NCBI RefSeq assembly: GCF_938046015.1
Contig: NZ_CALIXW010000044.1
Coordinates: 1-64,000, forward strand
Reading direction: 5' to 3'
DNA from: an uncultured Porphyromonas sp.
Lineage (GTDB): Bacteria; Bacteroidota; Bacteroidia; Bacteroidales; Porphyromonadaceae
Length of the DNA stretch: 64,000 nt
Shown here: piece by piece, positions 7,604 through 16,287 of the stretch
Position numbering within the stretch: position 1 is the first letter of the stretch
How the letters are laid out: each line of letters starts with the position of its first letter
Notes under the pieces: model-generated
What the model was told of the DNA's origin: nothing
What the model saw: only the letters and a program-made list of their open reading frames with translations
Database searches by the model: none
Position numbers and translations under genes: made by a program

Positions 7604-8941
7604 GTGAAAGTAATGAAGTTCGGAGGTACCTCTGTGGCCTCCGCCGAGCGTATAGCCCATGTAGCTGACCTCATCACGGCTACGGACGAAGTAAAGATCG
7701 TGGTCCTCTCCGCCATGGCAGGGACGACGAACGCCCTCGTAGAGATCGGTCACCAACTCATGGCCCATCACCAACACGAGGCACTGACCATCCTCACCAA
7801 GCTCAAGCATAAGTACGAGGCCGAGACCCGCCTGCTCTTCCCCAATCCACAGAGCTACGACAAGGCCTGGACGCTGGTCAATGAGACCTTCTTCTTCCTC
7901 GAGCAGATGTGCTACGCCGAGAGCTTCACCCTCTTCGACGAGAAGAAGATACTGGCGCGCGGCGAGCTCCTGAGCACCGCGATGATGCTGCGTCACCTCG
8001 CCGACCGCGGCGTACAGGCCATCGGCTTGCCCGCCCTGGAGTACATGCGCACCGACAAGCAGGCCGAGCCCGACGAGGGCTACATACGCACGCACCTCGA
8101 GGAGCTCATCAGCCGCGCCCCCGAGGGGACACGCCTCTTCATCACCGAGGGCTACATCTGCCGCAATGCCTTCGGCGACATCGACAACCTGCAGCGCGGA
8201 GGGAGCGACTACACCGCAACTCTGGTGGGCTCGGTGCTGCACGCCGACGAGATCCAGATCTGGACGGACATCGACGGCATGCACAACAATGACCCACGCT
8301 ACGTCGACGCTACGCGCCCAGTACGTCGCCTGCACTTCGAGGAGGCCTCCGAGCTCGCTTACTTCGGGGCCAAGATCCTCCACCCCACCTGCATCCAGCC
8401 CGCCAAGCGCCACGGCATCCCCGTGCGCCTGCTGAATACGATGGAGCCGAGTGCCCCAGGGACGCTCATCTCCATGGATACGGACAAGGACATGATCAAG
8501 GCCGTCAGCGCCAAGGACAACATCACCATGGTGCGCATCCGCAGCAGCCATCAGCTCTCGCACTGGAGCTTCATCGGCAAGGTCTTCTCCGTCTTCGAGC
8601 ACCACTGCATCCCCATCGACATGATCGCCTCCACCGAGACCTCGATCTCGCTGACCATCGAGCGCAGCCAGCTCCCCAGCGAGGTGCGCCGAGGGCTGGA
8701 GCAGCTCGGGACGGTCGAGGAGGAGCGTGAGCTGACCATCATCTGCGTCGTGGGGGACATGGAGTGGGAGAACATCGGCTTCGAGGCACAGATCCTCAAG
8801 GCCCTCGAGGAGATCCCCGTGCGGATGATCTCCTACGGCGGTAGCGACTACAACCTCTCGCTGCTGGTCTCGGCTGCCGATAAGCGCCGCACGCTGCTCG
8901 CCCTTAGCCGCCAGCTCTTCGGGGCTGCTTGTCCAGGCTAG
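7604..8941 (+). CDS. lysC: Aspartate kinase
   Basis: First step of the Lys/Thr/Met/diaminopimelate pathway: ATP-dependent phosphorylation of aspartate. 445 residues, single-function size. The kinase motif KFGGTS is at residues 5-10, the aspartate-binding FITEGYICRNA region near 180, and GGSDYTATLVG near 203; two ACT domains form the last 140 residues (around 305-445), the usual site of amino-acid feedback. The start is GTG at 7604, which gives V/M-K-V-M-K-F-G-G as in the family; the next ATG at 7613 would trim the first strand. No promoter is visible in the 38-base gap, so it may be transcribed with ftsE. menA starts 3 bases after the stop. Confidence 0.95.
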   Translation: MKVMKFGGTSVASAERIAHVADLITATDEVKIVVLSAMAGTTNALVEIGHQLMAHHQHEALTILTKLKHKYEAETRLLFPNPQSYDKAWTLVNETFFFLEQMCYAESFTLFDEKKILARGELLSTAMMLRHLADRGVQAIGLPALEYMRTDKQAEPDEGYIRTHLEELISRAPEGTRLFITEGYICRNAFGDIDNLQRGGSDYTATLVGSVLHADEIQIWTDIDGMHNNDPRYVDATRPVRRLHFEEASELAYFGAKILHPTCIQPAKRHGIPVRLLNTMEPSAPGTLISMDTDKDMIKAVSAKDNITMVRIRSSHQLSHWSFIGKVFSVFEHHCIPIDMIASTETSISLTIERSQLPSEVRRGLEQLGTVEEERELTIICVVGDMEWENIGFEAQILKALEEIPVRMISYGGSDYNLSLLVSAADKRRTLLALSRQLFGAACPG

Positions 8942-8944
8942 GCC

Positions 8945-9838
8945 ATGCAGCAGTCCGCCTCCGCACCGTCCAAGCTGAGCCTATGGATCGGCCTCACGCG
9001 ACCCAAGACGCTCTTCTCTGGCCTGAGCTCAGTGCTTGTAGCTATCTTCTACGCAGCCTCACTCGGCGCTATCGATGTCCTACGCACACTGCTCCTCCTC
9101 GTGGTAGCGGTCGCGGCTCAGATAGCCAGTAACATCGCCAACGACCTCATCGACCACCGCAAAGGGGCGGATACAGACGAGCGCAAGGGCCCCCTGCGGC
9201 CCCTCTCCCGCGGGCTCATCAGCGAGCGGGAGGTACGCATAGCCCTCTACCTGAGCCTCGCTGTGCTCCTCTCCAGTGGCCTCTGGCTCATCGCTCTGAG
9301 CTCCTGGTGGCTGCTACTCGTCGGGCTCGCCGTCGTGCTTGGGGTCTTCGCCTATTCGGGCGGGCCCTACCCCCTATCCTACCACGGCTGGGGGGATGCT
9401 GCCGTCCTCGTCTTCTTCGGCTGGGTGCCCACGGTGACGAGCTTCTACATCCTACGCGGCTATGTGCTCGACCAGACGCTCTGGCAGCTGGCCACGGCCA
9501 TAGGTCTCAGCAGCGTCAACATCCTCGTCGTGAACAACTACAGAGACGTCGCCGAGGACAGCAAGGCAGGCAAGCGCACCCTCATCGTACGCATGGGACA
9601 GGACTTTGCCCCTAGGCTCTACCTCACCTGCGGACTGCTCTCGATGGGGCTCCTCTATCCTATCTACTCCTTCTGGGGCATGCTCCTGCTGCTGCCCTAC
9701 GTGCTCCTCTTCAGCCAGACGCATCGTGCGCTCCAGACGAGTCGCGGGGCGGAGCTCAACAGCGTGCTTGCTCGGACGGCGCGCAATGTCTTCCTCCTGG
9801 CCCTCCTCATCGGAGCTATGCTTTGGCTCAAGCCTTAG
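8945..9838 (+). CDS. menA: 1,4-dihydroxy-2-naphthoate polyprenyltransferase
   Basis: MenA joins the naphthoquinone ring to a polyprenyl chain, the membrane step of menaquinone synthesis. 297 residues, UbiA superfamily, with about eight hydrophobic segments. The first Asp-rich metal/diphosphate motif is N66-D67-x2-D70 followed by HRKGADTD, and the second is NNYRDVAEDSKAGKRT around 195-210. It starts 3 bases after lysC, so the two are cotranscribed, an odd pairing by function. A GC-rich hairpin follows the TAG stop. Confidence 0.93.
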   Translation: MQQSASAPSKLSLWIGLTRPKTLFSGLSSVLVAIFYAASLGAIDVLRTLLLLVVAVAAQIASNIANDLIDHRKGADTDERKGPLRPLSRGLISEREVRIALYLSLAVLLSSGLWLIALSSWWLLLVGLAVVLGVFAYSGGPYPLSYHGWGDAAVLVFFGWVPTVTSFYILRGYVLDQTLWQLATAIGLSSVNILVVNNYRDVAEDSKAGKRTLIVRMGQDFAPRLYLTCGLLSMGLLYPIYSFWGMLLLLPYVLLFSQTHRALQTSRGAELNSVLARTARNVFLLALLIGAMLWLKP

Positions 9839-10157
9839 CTCAGCGCGCTCCTTCCCCCTTCCTCAGCCCCTCCCTCTAGGCCCTAGCCTAGGCGGAGGGG
9901 CGCTTTGCATTTGCAGGGGAGCAGAGGGGCGGAGCACTAAGCGTCCCTAGTCTCCTCCCCGCCTCTTAAGCCAGGCGACACCCCCTATAGGGGGTGAAGG
10001 AGGCCAAGCGCCCTCCACTCATCTAGGTATATTGGTCCCGCAGCCTACCTAGAGCTAAGTATTTTGGCCCTCATTACGGAGTGTGAGGAGCTAATTATCA
10101 CTACTTTTACCGCGCTATAGAGCCCCTAGTATTAACACTCTATCTTATTCATCCTCT
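9839..10157. other. Intergenic region menA-TonB receptor
   Basis: 319 bases with the menA terminator, a perfect 18-bp palindrome CACCCCCTATAGGGGGTG at 9979-9996, and an AT-richer stretch from 10060. No exact TAnnTTTG is present; TACTTTTA at 10102-10109 is one base off and could be the receptor gene's -7 box. The GATATC palindrome array seen in other gaps is absent here. Confidence 0.5.
9866..9901 (+). terminator. Putative terminator after menA
   Basis: Arms GCCCCTCC (9866-9873) and GGAGGGGC (9894-9901) pair over 8 bp; the loop itself can form a CTAGG/CCTAG stem. Followed by GCTTTGCATTT, a weak T tract. Confidence 0.55.
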
Positions 10158-12881
10158 ATGCGAAAGATCTATTCGCTATTACTGCTGCTAGGCCTAGCCC
10201 TCCTCTCCGTGGGGCTGCCAGCCGAGCTCCGGGCACAGAGCAAGCACCCTAGTGACGCCAACGTCATAGGGCACGTGGTCGATGCCAAAACGGGCGAGCA
10301 CCTAGCAGGTATCACGATTGCCATCAAGGGCAGCACCTACGGCACAGCTACCGATGCCACAGGGCACTATTTCCTGAAAAACCTCAAGCAGAAGCACCTC
10401 ACGCTCGTCATGCGCGGCCTCGGCTACCTCAGCCAGGAGCGTAGCGTCACCGTACAGCCAGGGAAGACCCTCGAGGTGAACTTCGACGCAGAGGAGGACA
10501 ACGTAAAGCTCGACGAGGTCGTCGTCTCCTCCAACCGCCAGGCCACCCTGCGCCGCCTCGCTCCGACGCTCGTCACGGTGCTAGACACGAAGCTCTTCGA
10601 GAACGCCAACGCCAACAACCTAGCGCAGGGACTCATCTTCCAGCCTGGGGTGCGCGTGGAGAATAACTGCCAGAACTGCGGCTTCAACCAGGTACGCATC
10701 AACGGGCTCGACGGCCGCTACTCACAGATCCTGATCGACAGCCGCCCCGTCATGAGCGCGCTGGCTGGCGTCTATGGGCTCGAGCAGATCCCTGCCAACA
10801 TGATCGACCGCGTAGAGGTCGTCCGCGGTGGGGGCTCGGCACTCTTCGGCTCCTCCGCCATCGCAGGGGTGATCAATGTCATCACCAAGGATCCCTCCAG
10901 CAATAGCTTCAGCTTCAACGAGAGTGCTGGCTTCTCGGGCTTCAAGAGCCTGGACAACAACCTCTCCTTTAACGGCTCGCTCGTCAGTACTGACGGTCGT
11001 GCCGGGGCAATGCTCTTCTCACAGGCACGCTACCGCAAGGAGCACGACATCAATGGCGACGGCTACAGCGAGCTAGGACGCCTCGACTCCCGCTCCCTCG
11101 GGGCGCGTGGCTACATCCGCCCCAGTGACCTAACGCGCGTGACTGCCGAGCTGCACACCTTCGCAGAGGCACGTCGTGGCGGTGACCACATCGACTGGCC
11201 CGAGCACGTGGCAGGCGTGGCAGAGTCCGTACGCCACTCGGTCTACAGTGCCAACCTCAAGTTCGACGCCTTCACCTCCGACCTCAAGAGCCACTTCCAG
11301 CTCTACGCCTCCGGCCAGCACATTACCCGAAATAGCTACTACGGGGGTATCGGTGAGCCCAAGGCTAAGGATAAGGCCGGCAATGAGGTACTCGTCGGGG
11401 GCAAGACCGTCCCTGCAGGGCGCCTCGGCTACCCTATCCACAGCTCGGACTACGGTACCAACTACGGGGTGACGCGCGGGCTCACGGCCGTCGTCGGGGG
11501 GCAGTACACCCACGACTTTGAGCGCCTCTTCTTCATGCCCGCCCAGCTGCTGGCTGGGGTCGAATACAGCTACGACAGACTGCACGACGAGATGCCGCTG
11601 CGTGGCTGGACGACGGAGAAGAGCAATGCTGATGGCTACGACCCCTCCTCCAATCCCATTGCCCTCTCCCCCGCCCTCCATCAGGTGATCAAGAACGCCA
11701 GCCAGTTCGCTCAGCTCGAGTGGAAGAACGACCGCTGGAGCATCCTCCTCGGCACGCGTCTGGATGAAAACTCTGCCGTTAAGAAGGCGATCTTCAGCCC
11801 ACGCGCTACCCTACGCTTCAACCCCACGAAGAATATCAACCTACGTGCCACCTACGCCAAGGGCTTCCGCGCTCCTCAGGTCTTCGACGAGGATCTACAC
11901 GTAGGGGTCGTCAATGGTGAGGCACAGAAGGTGGTGAACGCTGATGACCTCCGTCCCGAGGTCTCGCACTCCTTCAGCCTGAGCAACGACATGTACTTCC
12001 GCATCGGCCAGACGCACCTCAACATCCTCGTCGAGGGCTTCTACACGCGCCTGCTGGACGTCTTCACGAACTATAAGACGGGTACGCGCGATGGCATCAC
12101 CTACTTCACGCGCCACAACTATGGCATCGATGACCAGGGCCGTCAGGTAGCCTCGGGAGCCAAGATCCTCGGGGTGAACCTCGAGGGGAAGCTCAGCTAC
12201 AGCTGGCTCTCACTCCAGGGCGGACTGACGCTGACGAGCAATAAGTACGACGTCGCGCAGGAATGGGGCGTACGTAGCAAGGTCAAGGAGGACATCTCCG
12301 ACGCCGCCTACCTGAGCTACGTCCCTAAGGCCGATGGATCGTCCTTCGACCCCGTCGCACAGGATGGCGAGGTGCAGACGGTCTCGATGACCAGCAAGGA
12401 GATCATGCGCACCCCCTCTGCCTACGGCTACTTCACCATCGGCATCAACCCCATCAAGCCGCTCAACATAGCGCTGACAGGGACCTTCACGGGTTCGATG
12501 TACGTCCCGCACGCTGTCAAGTGGGGGCAGAACTCTGCCGTCACCGACCGCCAGGCGATCACCTCAGGCCAGCGCATCGAGGGCTACCAGCTCGCCCTCA
12601 CCGACGCTCAGGGCAAGCCCATCATGGACGGCACTGACCCCAAGAAGGTAGACGTAGACTGGAACGAGCTGACCCGCTCCCAGTCCTTCTTCGACCTAGG
12701 GATGAAGATCAGCTACGACCTCCGCCTCTTCAAGAGCAAGGTGCAGCTCTACACGGGCGTCAGCAACCTCTTCAACTCCTTCCAGAGCGACTACGACTTC
12801 GGTCCCAATCGTGACAGCGCCTATATCTACGGCCCCACGACCCCTCGCTCGGGTTACTTCGGCGTCAAGCTCAGCTTCTAG
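10158..12881 (+). CDS. TonB-dependent outer-membrane receptor
   Basis: 907 residues. A signal peptide of about 27 residues ends at LRAQS. Residues 35-115 are a CarboxypepD_reg-like (peptidase-associated) beta-sandwich, usual for Bacteroidota receptors; the plug domain follows at about 125-250 (LDEVVVSSNR, the Cys-pair segment ENNCQNCGFNQVRINGL, and VEVVRGGGSALFGSSAIAG), then the beta-barrel, ending in the outer-membrane signature GYFGVKLSF with a terminal Phe. It takes up a ligand too large or rare for porins, energised by TonB. The CQNCGF plug type occurs in receptors annotated for iron, heme or cobalamin; the ligand cannot be set from sequence. No SusD-like partner is present, which argues against glycan uptake. 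It is a single-gene transcript closed by a strong terminator. Confidence 0.93.
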   Translation: MRKIYSLLLLLGLALLSVGLPAELRAQSKHPSDANVIGHVVDAKTGEHLAGITIAIKGSTYGTATDATGHYFLKNLKQKHLTLVMRGLGYLSQERSVTVQPGKTLEVNFDAEEDNVKLDEVVVSSNRQATLRRLAPTLVTVLDTKLFENANANNLAQGLIFQPGVRVENNCQNCGFNQVRINGLDGRYSQILIDSRPVMSALAGVYGLEQIPANMIDRVEVVRGGGSALFGSSAIAGVINVITKDPSSNSFSFNESAGFSGFKSLDNNLSFNGSLVSTDGRAGAMLFSQARYRKEHDINGDGYSELGRLDSRSLGARGYIRPSDLTRVTAELHTFAEARRGGDHIDWPEHVAGVAESVRHSVYSANLKFDAFTSDLKSHFQLYASGQHITRNSYYGGIGEPKAKDKAGNEVLVGGKTVPAGRLGYPIHSSDYGTNYGVTRGLTAVVGGQYTHDFERLFFMPAQLLAGVEYSYDRLHDEMPLRGWTTEKSNADGYDPSSNPIALSPALHQVIKNASQFAQLEWKNDRWSILLGTRLDENSAVKKAIFSPRATLRFNPTKNINLRATYAKGFRAPQVFDEDLHVGVVNGEAQKVVNADDLRPEVSHSFSLSNDMYFRIGQTHLNILVEGFYTRLLDVFTNYKTGTRDGITYFTRHNYGIDDQGRQVASGAKILGVNLEGKLSYSWLSLQGGLTLTSNKYDVAQEWGVRSKVKEDISDAAYLSYVPKADGSSFDPVAQDGEVQTVSMTSKEIMRTPSAYGYFTIGINPIKPLNIALTGTFTGSMYVPHAVKWGQNSAVTDRQAITSGQRIEGYQLALTDAQGKPIMDGTDPKKVDVDWNELTRSQSFFDLGMKISYDLRLFKSKVQLYTGVSNLFNSFQSDYDFGPNRDSAYIYGPTTPRSGYFGVKLSF

Positions 12882-12918
12882 CGCCACAGCCTAGACGCGA
12901 TACTGCCCCAGTGGCATC

Positions 12919-12966
12919 AGCTCCCCGAGGATACGACTGCGTATCCTCGGGGAGCTTGTTTTTGTA
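12919..12966 (+). terminator. Terminator after TonB receptor
   Basis: A perfect 17-bp stem (12919-12935 with 12940-12956), 4-nt loop ACTG, followed by TGTTTTTGT. A textbook intrinsic terminator. Confidence 0.95.
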
Positions 12967-13038
12967 GCCTCCCTACCTAGGGGAAGCCTGCTGCAGCCCT
13001 TCGAGAGGAGCGCTTAGGAGGGTTAAGCTCTAGGGGGC

Positions 13039-13123
13039 TTCACTGATATCAGTCAGCTGCCTCAGGGCTATCTCTCAGGACGCTGACTGATATCTCTGAG
13101 CTAGGCGGAGGGATATCCCTCAG
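13039..13123. repeat. 22-bp-period palindrome array 2 (four units)
   Basis: Units start at 13039, 13061, 13083 and 13106 (steps 22, 22, 23). Unit 1 ends in the symmetric ACTGATATCAGT form; unit 2 has the core GCTATC; unit 3 is the mixed type with CTGACTGATATC intact; unit 4 is GAGGGATATCCCTC, a perfect inner palindrome. The array lies between the TonB-receptor terminator and the WGR gene promoter. Confidence 0.8.
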
Positions 13124-13260
13124 CGCGCCCCAGTCTAGGGAGCAGCTCGGGAAGTCCTCCTAGGGAGGAGACAGACCCCTAGGGGAGACACTCCTGAGCA
13201 AGCATAAGGGGCTGGGGAACAAGGGAAAGGAGTGCGGGGACTGAATTATATAAGATTATG

Positions 13261-13268
13261 TATATTTG
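13261..13268 (+). promoter_or_regulatory. -7 box of WGR-domain gene (TATATTTG)
   Basis: Exact TAnnTTTG match 93 bases before the ATG at 13361, inside a locally AT-rich stretch. The leader is therefore about 85 nt. Confidence 0.7.
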
Positions 13269-13360
13269 TCACATAGCGAGTCGTGAAGACACGCTAGGGC
13301 CATACACGAACACTACAGGCAGCCCCTAGGAGGTGCATGCTGTAAAGCTATGAAGAGACG

Positions 13361-14140
13361 ATGAAAAAGGCAATGCAACTGCAGGATAGCCGTGCCGACA
13401 AATTCTGGCGAATAGAGACCATGGGGGTGGACCTCATGGTCAACTGGGGGAAGAAGGGTTCCTCTGGTCACTACGAGATGTATCGCTTCCCTAGCGAAGA
13501 CCACTGTCTCAAGGAGGCTGCGAAGCTGAGCCAAGACAGACAGGACAAGGGCTACAGCGACTACCCAGAGTTCGACCCCATGGACATCTACTACTATGAC
13601 GACGACACGATGGGGCTCCACCCCTTGACGAGCCACCCCCTCTATCGCAAGTATTTTACCTCCCCCTTCTACTACTCCAATACCGAGCGCAGTGTCCCCT
13701 TCGGCAGCGATGAGGGCAGCGATGCCCTGTGGGAGATGGAGGAGGTACTGCGCCGCCGTCCTAAGGCCGACCTTAGGGACTTCCCCGCCCACGTCCTGCG
13801 CAAGCTCCATTCCCTTGCCTACTACCCTCCCCACGGCGAGAGCGTGGAGGAGCTACGCCGTATCGACGCTGCAGCGAGTGCCGAGGCACACCCTAGCCTC
13901 AAGGAGCTACGCAGCACTGACCGCATGATCATCGCCTCGGCCCTGGCACAGCTCAAGATCACGGGGAGCCTCAGCGAGCAGCTCTATCAGCTGGCCTTGC
14001 TCGCCATCACCCGCCTAGAGCGCATACGAGGCCTAGGCCAAAACGTCTGGCTCACCTCCTCCATGCTGATGACCATACAGCGCGACCTCAAGCTCTACCG
14101 ATCGAGCCTCTCCCCAGCCAAGCAGGCTGTCGGCGCCTAG
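13361..14140 (+). CDS. WGR-domain protein
   Basis: 259 residues. Residues about 10-68 form a WGR domain: DKFWRIETMGVDLMVNWGKK with the name-giving Trp-Gly followed by Lys instead of Arg, then GSSGHYEMYRF and a helix EDHCLKEAAKLSQDRQDKGY. WGR domains bind nucleic acid (DNA ends in PARP1) and occur in bacterial MolR-like regulators. Residues 68-130 are acidic and Tyr-rich (DPMDIYYYDDDTMG); FGSDEGSDALWEMEE near 115 faintly recalls DUF4259, but this is uncertain. The C-terminal 130 residues are helical with no family I can name. Monocistronic: own promoter upstream, shared terminator downstream. Role unknown; nucleic-acid binding is inferred from the domain alone. Confidence 0.8.
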   Translation: MKKAMQLQDSRADKFWRIETMGVDLMVNWGKKGSSGHYEMYRFPSEDHCLKEAAKLSQDRQDKGYSDYPEFDPMDIYYYDDDTMGLHPLTSHPLYRKYFTSPFYYSNTERSVPFGSDEGSDALWEMEEVLRRRPKADLRDFPAHVLRKLHSLAYYPPHGESVEELRRIDAAASAEAHPSLKELRSTDRMIIASALAQLKITGSLSEQLYQLALLAITRLERIRGLGQNVWLTSSMLMTIQRDLKLYRSSLSPAKQAVGA

Positions 14141-14166
14141 CCCCGATCCTCCCCGACCATAAAGCC

Positions 14167-14200
14167 GCGCCCCCATGCTCCTCGAGGAGCATGGGGGCGC
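14167..14200. terminator. Bidirectional terminator, WGR gene / C1 peptidase gene
   Basis: A perfect 34-bp palindrome (arm GCGCCCCCATGCTCCTC) between two convergent genes. No T tract on either side, so termination strength is uncertain. Confidence 0.65.
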
Positions 14201-14251
14201 AGTGCTTAGAGCGAGGTTCGTGCTAGGTCAAGCCGAAGCCTAACCTAGAGC

Positions 14252-15667
14252 CTAGGGTGCATCAGGTGCGAACATAGGGTCCCAAGCGGGGAGCTGTACG
14301 GGCTTGGTCTTCAGCAGCTCCAGTACCTTGGCCGTCGCATACTTTTTGTTCACCACAAGACGGAAGGTATAGGCGTCGAACCACCCGTCTGTCATGATGA
14401 TATGACCCTTGACGCCCGACTGCTCTCCCCAGCTGTTCTCGACCTTCCACTTAGTAGGCTTGCCCGAGGCATCCAGGTCTACGGCCTTGAGCGTCATGGC
14501 GTGTGTCGAGCCGCTGTCGAAGCTCTTGATGCGCTCGGCCTTGTCCATCGTGAAGTCGTAGCCCAGGAGGGAGGCGTAGTCGTAGTTATTGAGCGCAGCG
14601 ATGCCCTTAGAGCGGTCGAGCTCACGGCCTACATCGCAGGAGTAGTACATCATCGTATTGTCCTTGAGCGAGGCAATCGCCATCTGCTTAATCTCCTCCA
14701 TAGGGAGATTGACGTAGGTCCAGTTGCGCCCGTCGTAGCTGTGACGGTCGAAGTCGATCTCGTAGGTCTTGTAGTAGGGACGCGAGGGGTCATTCATCAG
14801 CATGACGAACTGATCCTTGAGGTCGGCACCGACGAAGCGCTGGTAGAAGCTCTGCGGTGTGTAGGTATCGGTAGAAATCGCCTCCCCCTTAGCGTTGCGC
14901 AGCGTGTAGCTGAAGCTCGTAGGGGGCTCGCCCAGATTCAGGCTCAGGATGCGGTAGACCTGCTTGAGGCAAGTCTCCTTACGCTGGCGCAGCTGCACGA
15001 GGCTCTCGCCCTTAGCTGCGGCCTTACGCAGGGCCATCCCCGTCTGACGCAGGGTGCGGGTGATTATCTGCCCCATCAGGCGGGTGTCATTACTCGAGGC
15101 CGTCTCGGGCATGATCTCCGCAGGTACGACGCCGTACTTGGTGAGGATATCCGAGATCCCCGTGAACTGACCGCCGTCGCTGAGCGGGTGCTTGAAGAGC
15201 CACTCGACCTTCTTGTCCTCATCGCTCGCCTTGCGGGTCTCGATGATGCCCTCGAGGAAGAGGTTGGCCTTCTCAAGCTGGTCCCAGAAGAAGCCATAGT
15301 TCTGCGAAAAGAAGAACTTGCCCGACTGCTCACGCGCCATCAGCTGGGCACGTAGCACATTCAGTCCCGTGAAGAGCCAGCAGCGACCGCTCTGCTTCTG
15401 GTCCGTGATGCCCTGGCTCTTGACCTCGATGCTGAACTTGTCCTCCAGCTCGCGGGGACGCTTCGGGTTGACGAAGAAGTCCTTCATGCCCTGCAGCGCG
15501 ATGGCGTTGTGTAGCGCCTGCTCACTGGGGCTCTTGGACTCACTCTTGCGTAGGGACTCCAGGATACGTGGCGTGATAGCACCGTCCTTGGTGGACTGCG
15601 CCGAGAGGGAGGTGCTGAGGGCGGAGGTGAGTCCGAGGGCCAGCACCAGACTTAGTTTAAGCTGCAT
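14252..15667 (-). CDS. Secreted bleomycin-hydrolase-like cysteine peptidase (family C1B)
   Basis: 471 residues from the ATG at 15667 (MQLKLSLVLALGL), which gives a clean signal peptide ending near SLSAQS; the longer frame from 15730 would bury it. The catalytic Cys sits in QKQSGRCWLF (C96), His in GSTHAMTL (H389) and Asn in VENSWGEQ (N411), the C1B order. Family members are cytosolic aminopeptidases (PepC, bleomycin hydrolase); the signal peptide here indicates a periplasmic or surface form, sensible for an organism that lives on peptides. It is the last gene of a minus-strand run and is 26 bases from the gamma carbonic anhydrase gene. The function call is by motif; substrate range is unknown. 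Confidence 0.9.
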   Translation of the reverse strand: MQLKLSLVLALGLTSALSTSLSAQSTKDGAITPRILESLRKSESKSPSEQALHNAIALQGMKDFFVNPKRPRELEDKFSIEVKSQGITDQKQSGRCWLFTGLNVLRAQLMAREQSGKFFFSQNYGFFWDQLEKANLFLEGIIETRKASDEDKKVEWLFKHPLSDGGQFTGISDILTKYGVVPAEIMPETASSNDTRLMGQIITRTLRQTGMALRKAAAKGESLVQLRQRKETCLKQVYRILSLNLGEPPTSFSYTLRNAKGEAISTDTYTPQSFYQRFVGADLKDQFVMLMNDPSRPYYKTYEIDFDRHSYDGRNWTYVNLPMEEIKQMAIASLKDNTMMYYSCDVGRELDRSKGIAALNNYDYASLLGYDFTMDKAERIKSFDSGSTHAMTLKAVDLDASGKPTKWKVENSWGEQSGVKGHIIMTDGWFDAYTFRLVVNKKYATAKVLELLKTKPVQLPAWDPMFAPDAP

Positions 15668-15693
15668 AGTAGTATCGTATGAGAGGGGTAGAC

Positions 15694-16230
<537 letters not shown>

Positions 16231-16287
16231 AGTAACTATAGTTGGGATAATGCTGTGATTGTAAGGGTAGGCCCTCGGGCCTAGAGA

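Larger units (their letters stand above)
12882..13360. other. Intergenic region TonB receptor-WGR gene
   Basis: 479 bases holding the receptor terminator, palindrome array 2 and the promoter at 13261. From about 13240 the DNA becomes AT-rich around the promoter. Nothing else was recognised. Confidence 0.6.

Noticed and set aside
9979..9996. The CACCCC palindrome as a member of the 22-bp array family
   Set aside because: No further units at plus or minus 22 bp and no half-site similarity.
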